Shown here one piece after another: positions 59,331 to 64,000 of a stretch of 64,000 nt of DNA (position 1 is the stretch's first letter; every line of letters starts with the position of its first letter). Below the pieces are notes generated by a model that was not told where the DNA came from, did no database searches, and saw only the letters and a list, made by a program, of their open reading frames with translations. Source of the DNA: Blasia pusilla (Eukaryota; Marchantiophyta; Marchantiopsida; Blasiales); NCBI GenBank assembly GCA_050084515.1, contig CM114275.1:22940001-23004000 (forward strand), written 5' to 3'. The position numbers and the translations under genes are program-made.

Positions 59331-60770
59331 AGTCAGAGAGACGACACAGGAGCTCGATGGCACGGAGAGAGTGATGAGGAGATGGTGCCCGGGTGGCATG
59401 CACATGCCTATCTTTGTTGGTTGACTATGGCAGGTCAGCCACAGGTGATGACTCCAATGGTAGGGTTGGATGATGAGTCTTTGGATCCGGAGGTCAGTGA
59501 GGAGGCGACATGTGGTCCTGATATCCATGACGACGTGGAGGTTGTGGAGTTCTTGCGCACTGGCGTCATAGTGAGTGCTAGGGAGCGGGATCGGATCCTA
59601 CAGAGAGCCAAGAGGTTCATGTGGGAGGGGACTCATATTGTGCGGGTATGGGGAGATGGTAGGATACGAGTGGTAGCTCATCCTTCCCACCGAGCACGTG
59701 GAGTGCGACATGCCCATGAGGAGTTGGGACATTTTGGAGTAAACCTACTTACAGCTTACTCCAAGTTCAGTATTGGTGGCGCGGCATGCATACTGGGGTA
59801 CAACAGTTTGTGGCAAGATGTATGGTATGTGACAGAGTGCGAGCATCCTTCAATGCTCCCAATTGGCAGTTACATCCGTTGCCTATTATGGCTTTAGGTT
59901 ATCGGTGGAGTTTAGACTTTGTGGGACCTTTGCCATTGACGGGGCGGCATCATAGGTACGTGTTGGTCATGGTGGAGCATTTCTCCAAGTGGATAGAGTT
60001 GGTGGCACTACCGGACAAGGCGAGCGAGGGAACAGATTATGCGTTTCTAGATCGTGTGCTTAGTCCCTTTGGTGTAGCGGCGGAGGTGTTCACTGACCAG
60101 GGTACCGAGTTCAGGGGAGAGTTTCAAGCCTTGTGTGATCGGGCGCTAATAGATCACCGCACTACGTCCTGAGATCATCCTGAGGCGGATGGGTTGGCGG
60201 AGAGAGTGGTACAGACGGTGAAGAGAGGATTGCGTAAGTATGGCTTGCAGCGGGGACAGTTGAGGGAGTGGGACCTACAGTTGCCATGGTTGGCTATGGG
60301 TTATCGCTTTAGTCGGCAAGCATCCTTGGCGTTATTTTCACCGTACTTTTTGCTCTTTGGGAGAGAGCCAGATTTACCTGCAGTCATTTGACGTGACATG
60401 GCGGAGGTGTTAGATCTTGATGATCCAGATGTGTGGGTACAAGCATGTTCTCAAAGGGCGGAGATTTTTCGTAGAATTATGCCTATGGCCTTTGAGAACT
60501 TAGCTATTGCTCAGCATAGAGATACATTGAGGTACGCGACCATTCGTGGAGGAGGTTATCGTCCAAGTATTAGGAGGTTTCATCCTGGGGATTACGTGTA
60601 TTTACAGCAGGCGGCACCCACGACGCTATATGTCATTGCAGGACGCACGATCCTACGTGTGCGCGAGGTATTACCGACCGGAGTCCTCATGTTGGAGGGA
60701 TGGGATGGTATGGTTTGGAAGGATCATGTGCGCGATGGTGTGCCATGTCATCTTTCGAACGTAGACGGGA
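59331..60770 (+). pseudogene. Integrase, copy B4
   Basis: The zinc-binding part (RHAHEELGHFGV, then CMVCDRVRASF) and core are readable: WSLDFVGPLPL and FTDQGTEFRG give the two Asp, and EADGLAERVVQTVKRGLRKYGL gives the Glu of the DDE triad. A TGA at about 60169 replaces an Arg seen in copy B2. The C-terminal part has MPMAFENLAIAQHRDTLRYATI and RRFHPGDYVYLQQ. The domain leads directly to the PHD finger. Confidence 0.85.
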
Positions 60771-60805
60771 CAGTGGATCCGAGCTTGGCAGTGGTACCTA
60801 CAAGC

Positions 60806-60942
60806 TTGAGGTGTATGTTGTGTGGATATGCGCCACCATGTTGGTATGTGATGGTTTTTCTCGAGGGTGGCATATGTCATGTCTGACCCCACTTCTTGAT
60901 GTAGTTCCCATAGGACGATGGATTTGTCGGAGATGTGTATAG
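60806..60942 (+). pseudogene. PHD finger, copy B4
   Basis: It starts LRCMLC and, after a short frameshifting deletion, continues ATMLVCDGFSRGWHMSCL...GRWICRRCV and a stop at 60940-60942. It matches the copy B1 finger at 3522-3758. The fourth zinc ligand Cys is Phe here (CDGF), while the final WxCRRC pair is intact and the Arg before the last Cys is AGA. Confidence 0.75.
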
Positions 60943-61018
60943 GGTAGTAGGTCATGTCAGAGAGATGTGATAGTTTCTATCTGGAGTTGGGGGGATCCAA
61001 CCGCCAGCTAGGGGGGCG

Positions 61019-61158
61019 GTTGTGTGATCTCCATGTATATGTATGAGTTGATTTTTGTACATGTGTGGATCGACCTGTGTGTGGGGAAGATTGGTGTTGT
61101 GTGATGTAGATGTGACCAGCGATGTATGTTGTGTAGCGATATGTATGCGCACGACAAC
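61019..61158 (+). repeat. Extra copy of the LTR terminus before the B4 LTR
   Basis: It repeats the end of the 3' LTR (about 61640-61772), from tgtgatctccatgtatatg to gcgcacgaca. It lies between the end of pol and the 3' LTR. Copies B1 and B2 have the same. Confidence 0.75.
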
Positions 61159-61772
61159 TGTCACATCTGAGAAGTCGATAGGCCGAGATCTATCGTGGAT
61201 AGGGCGTAGGAGCCAGCGGACTATCTTGAGTGTAACTTTTTCCCACGGTGTCAGATGAGGTTGAGGATAGGTCCATTGTGTCAGGAACGTCGTTTCTTAC
61301 AACTTTCATGTTGAGGTCTTTCACATCCGGGTGACTTGTTGACCATGTCACCCGCCCCTGGTAATCTATGCGCGCAGGTTATCAAGGGGATAACTATTTT
61401 TAGGGGAAGAGCCTTTTGGCTCTTCCTAACCCTATATAAGAGAGGAAGATGGCTTTCCTAAGAAGTCTTTCTCATGTTGGGCCGTTGGAGCACCTCTCTT
61501 GTATGTGTGTGAGATAGGACTAGGGTGCTAGCGTCCGGATTGCTTGATAGCATAGGGTGGAAGAAGCTAGATATGCCGATGTAGATTGAGGAGTGGAGTT
61601 TTAGGCCGGGTGTGCCGTTTTTCCTACTCTTTATTTTTTTTTGTGATCTCCATGTATATGTATGAGTTGATTTTTGTACATGTGTGGATCGACCCGTGTG
61701 TGGGGAAGATCGGTGTTGTGTGATGTAGATGTGATCAGCGATGTATGTTGTGTAGCGATATGTATGCGCACA
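61159..61772 (+). repeat. 3' LTR of copy B4
   Basis: It starts TGTCACATCTG and ends at about GCGCACA. A strong CCTATATAAGAG promoter element sits at about 61429-61440, inside a stem-like ggaagagcc / ggctcttcc pair. The leading part matches the 5' LTR at 52809-53238. Confidence 0.8.
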
Positions 61773-62024
61773 ACGCTCTTGACCTGCTGCAGCGGGTCAA
61801 GGGCCAATTCCCAAAGTAGAAAGTCAACTCTACCAAACATGGAAACTTACCCAAAATAGTAAGGTTCTCTATATGGCTCCAAATGAGCCGAAACAAAGGG
61901 GAAACCTGCTCTCGCACTTTACCCGTGGCCTCGGAAAGTCATCCTTGACCTCGTGAGGCTGTCCTCTAGTATCTCCAAAGGCGCTCTACTAGATCTCTTC
62001 GATCTATCCTAAAAAGTCGTGACA
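61773..62024 (-). repeat. LTR fragment of the B1/B2 type
   Basis: It matches the right-hand part of the LTRs at 2563-3203 and 39950-40574, from ctcttgacctg to aaaaagtcgtgaca. Copy B4 abuts it directly. Confidence 0.8.
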
Positions 62025-64000
62025 CACCCAAAACATGCATTGGCTTTGTCAGAATGATACTTGAGGAAATATCGACACTTCAAGAAGAACCAAAAATTCA
62101 ATTTACGCCACCCATGGAGGCACAACTGAAATACACAAACATCCTTGGACTCGTCTACATGCATGAGCGTGGAGATAATTGATAGATGAGTTGCTTAATT
62201 GATCGAATTAAGGTGTGGGCAGCGAATTTCCAAGAGCTAAGAAAACAACCAAGTGCATTAGGTAAGAATGGTCTTGTGTAAAACCTCTCACTATTCATAG
62301 TATGAGAATTCCTTTATATTCTAGTGTGTTATAGCAAGTACATACAACCACTTACTCACACTTATATTTTTGGACAAGCATACAAAAAGAGGTCACACTT
62401 TATAAGGGCATCCCATTTCATGAGAATGAACTCACTAGGTCTCAAGCAAGAGCATACTTCAAAGGAGGGAATCAACCAGATCAATTCCAAGAACTTCGAG
62501 TGATCATGCAACTGTTAGTTGATATGCTTGTGTCACTTTCATTAGCAAAAGTGAAACACCTACTTCTGCACATGAAATCAACTAGAGACCTTGGTGAAAT
62601 CATTGGTATTCTGGTTGTTTCACATTCTGAACCATAGAGCCAACGTTACTAGCCACCACTACACAAGAGTCCCAAAAAGGAGTCAAGGCATGAAGGTCCG
62701 GACCTCATACAATCTCCAAACAAAAGGAAGTGCACTTGAAGACATTCCAATTTATCCTCCTTAAAGGTATTCATATACTTGATTTCCATCTTATCTGCTC
62801 TTCCTTTTGTATAGTTTATTTCCGACACTTCTCTTCCTGATTCATTTCTTGGTGACAACTCCATGATACTCTGCACTCATGTGATGTTTACATAAACAGA
62901 TGAGAATTGAAGTTGCTAATTAGTTTTCTCACTCCACTTTGACTATCTCTCTAGTGTCTATTTTGAACCGAGATAATATATCTTTCACTGCAATATGATA
63001 TAAGATCTATTCCTATTCACGCTTTTTTGTAAGATAACGTTGTTGAATTCATTTCTTTCACATTCCTGGCCATATTGTCTGCAAAGCATGGTGCCTTCAC
63101 CTTCTTAGTATGTCATCGTTTAAACATGCAATAAGTCCATTTCTATGGACTTATTGTATGTTTTCATTGTTCATGTCATTGTTTATGCCACTTGTGGACA
63201 CATTACTTCTCTTACTAATGCATTTCTTGTTGATAACTCCACAATACTCAACAGACCACTTAGACTACACATATTTCTTGGAATATCGACAACAAATAAA
63301 CTATGAAAAACTTTACCTACCAATATAACTCCACATAGCCACAAATTTTACTTATTTTTGTTCTTTAGATTAGCTACATATTTTGTACTCTGTACTCATG
63401 TGATACTTACATAAAAAGATGAGAACTGAAGTTTCTGTTTAGTTTTCTCACTCCGCTTTGACGGTCTCTTCGGTGTCTATTTTGAACCAAGATAATGTAT
63501 GTTTCATTGCAATATGATATCACACCTATTCCTATTTAAGCTCATTTTATAAAACAGCGCTGCTGAATTCCTTTCTTTCACGTTCAAATATAGCCATATT
63601 TTCTGTAAAGCATGGTGTCGTCACCTTCTTGATATGCCATGGTTTATCATTGCATTTCTATGGACTTATTGTATGTTTTCATTGTTGTTGTGAGTGTTTA
63701 TGCCAACTGTGGACATCTTCAAGTTCTACCTTCCCCTTTGCATCGCCCAATATTCTAATAACCAATAGTCTAGTAGTTTCTCCCTTTTTTATGTCATACC
63801 ATCTAGTACTAAAAGCTTCACAATAACTGCGGGCTCCCCTATCAAATTGAAAAAATATAGCAAAACAATTTCCGAGTAAAGGATTAGCCGTCTCGTGGAA
63901 CCGTGCTCGCTATGTGGGTACGCTCAAGCGCTGGATATGTGGAGCCGATAGATCATTCACAAAATCCAAAATGGGCAATTTCACTTCTTGTTTCTTTTCA
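62025..64000. other. AT-rich region without a recognised gene
   Basis: No coding function recognised. It contains a two-copy direct repeat with a period of about 515 bases. Confidence 0.5.
62871..63708 (+). repeat. Two-copy direct repeat, period about 515
   Basis: Copy 1 (about 62871-63200) and copy 2 (about 63387-63708) share long blocks: gtgtctattttgaacc, gcaatatgatat, gaattc.tttctttcac, gcatggtg and ctatggacttattgtatg. They differ by scattered substitutions and short gaps. The order and orientation are the same. Confidence 0.8.

Larger units (their letters stand above)
52809..61772 (+). mobile_element. Gypsy family B, copy B4 (plus strand)
   Basis: Reading order: 5' LTR (52809 to about 53238), leader, gag (54028-55380), protease (55526-56730), methyltransferase (56805-57952), reverse transcriptase with a large deletion (58340-58640), RNase H (58915-59330), integrase (59786-60770), PHD finger (60806-60942), repeat (61019-61158) and 3' LTR (61159-61772). 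Its LTR body differs from that of B1-B3, but the terminal 130 bases and the proteins are shared, so it is a sister subfamily. It ends inside a fragment of the other LTR type (61773-62024). Confidence 0.88.

Noticed and set aside
39490-62060. Similar short words (gaatgatacttgagga) on both sides of the family B cluster, as if host sequence had been split
   Set aside because: The match is under 20 bases and the surrounding sequence does not align, so it is not good evidence for a shared pre-insertion site.
1-64000. tRNA, rRNA or CRISPR-like arrays
   Set aside because: None was seen. The tandem repeats here lack regular spacers, and no tRNA cloverleaf could be recognised by eye.

Overview
This window is nuclear DNA of a land plant. 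The evidence is a multi-exon plant-type PPR gene with GT-AG introns, a plant chromovirus primed by initiator tRNA-Met, Copia and Helitron remnants, and stop codons that look like C-to-T loss at CG and CHG sites. A degenerate kinase-like locus, and my impression that such kinases are common in moss genomes, make a bryophyte or other seedless plant the most likely source. The sequence does not prove that.

The only clearly intact host gene is at 21426-32239 (+). It is a nine-exon pentatricopeptide-repeat gene orthologous to Arabidopsis EMB976 (At5g27270). I could join all nine exons in frame with canonical splice sites, giving about 1288 codons. Intron 1 contains tandem repeats. The 4-kb intron 5 carries a decayed antisense Copia element. 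The protein ends in an unusual tail with five tryptophan-arginine repeats.

The left arm (about 2.5-17 kb) is a nest of elements. A minus-strand Helitron-like gene (7146-17012) is split by a chromodomain Gypsy element (8931-15294). Beside it lies a Gypsy remnant (B1, 2563-7145), itself interrupted by a solo LTR of the chromovirus (4931-5947) with a perfect 5-bp target duplication.

The right arm (about 40-62 kb) is dominated by a second Gypsy family, called family B here: copies B2 (minus, 39950-49164), B3 (minus, 49165 to about 52030) and B4 (plus, 52809-61772). Pooling the copies, the element reads LTR, gag with two zinc knuckles, aspartic protease, a DNMT3-like C5 cytosine methyltransferase, reverse transcriptase, RNase H, integrase, PHD finger, LTR. 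A retrotransposon carrying both a DNA methyltransferase and a histone-reading finger is the most interesting thing in the window. Every copy here is broken, each in a different place.

The rest (1-2562, 17013-21425, 32240-35147, 36877-39949, 62025-64000) is mostly AT-rich sequence with short direct repeats, gene-like scraps and one kinase-like pseudogene at 35148-36876 (minus).
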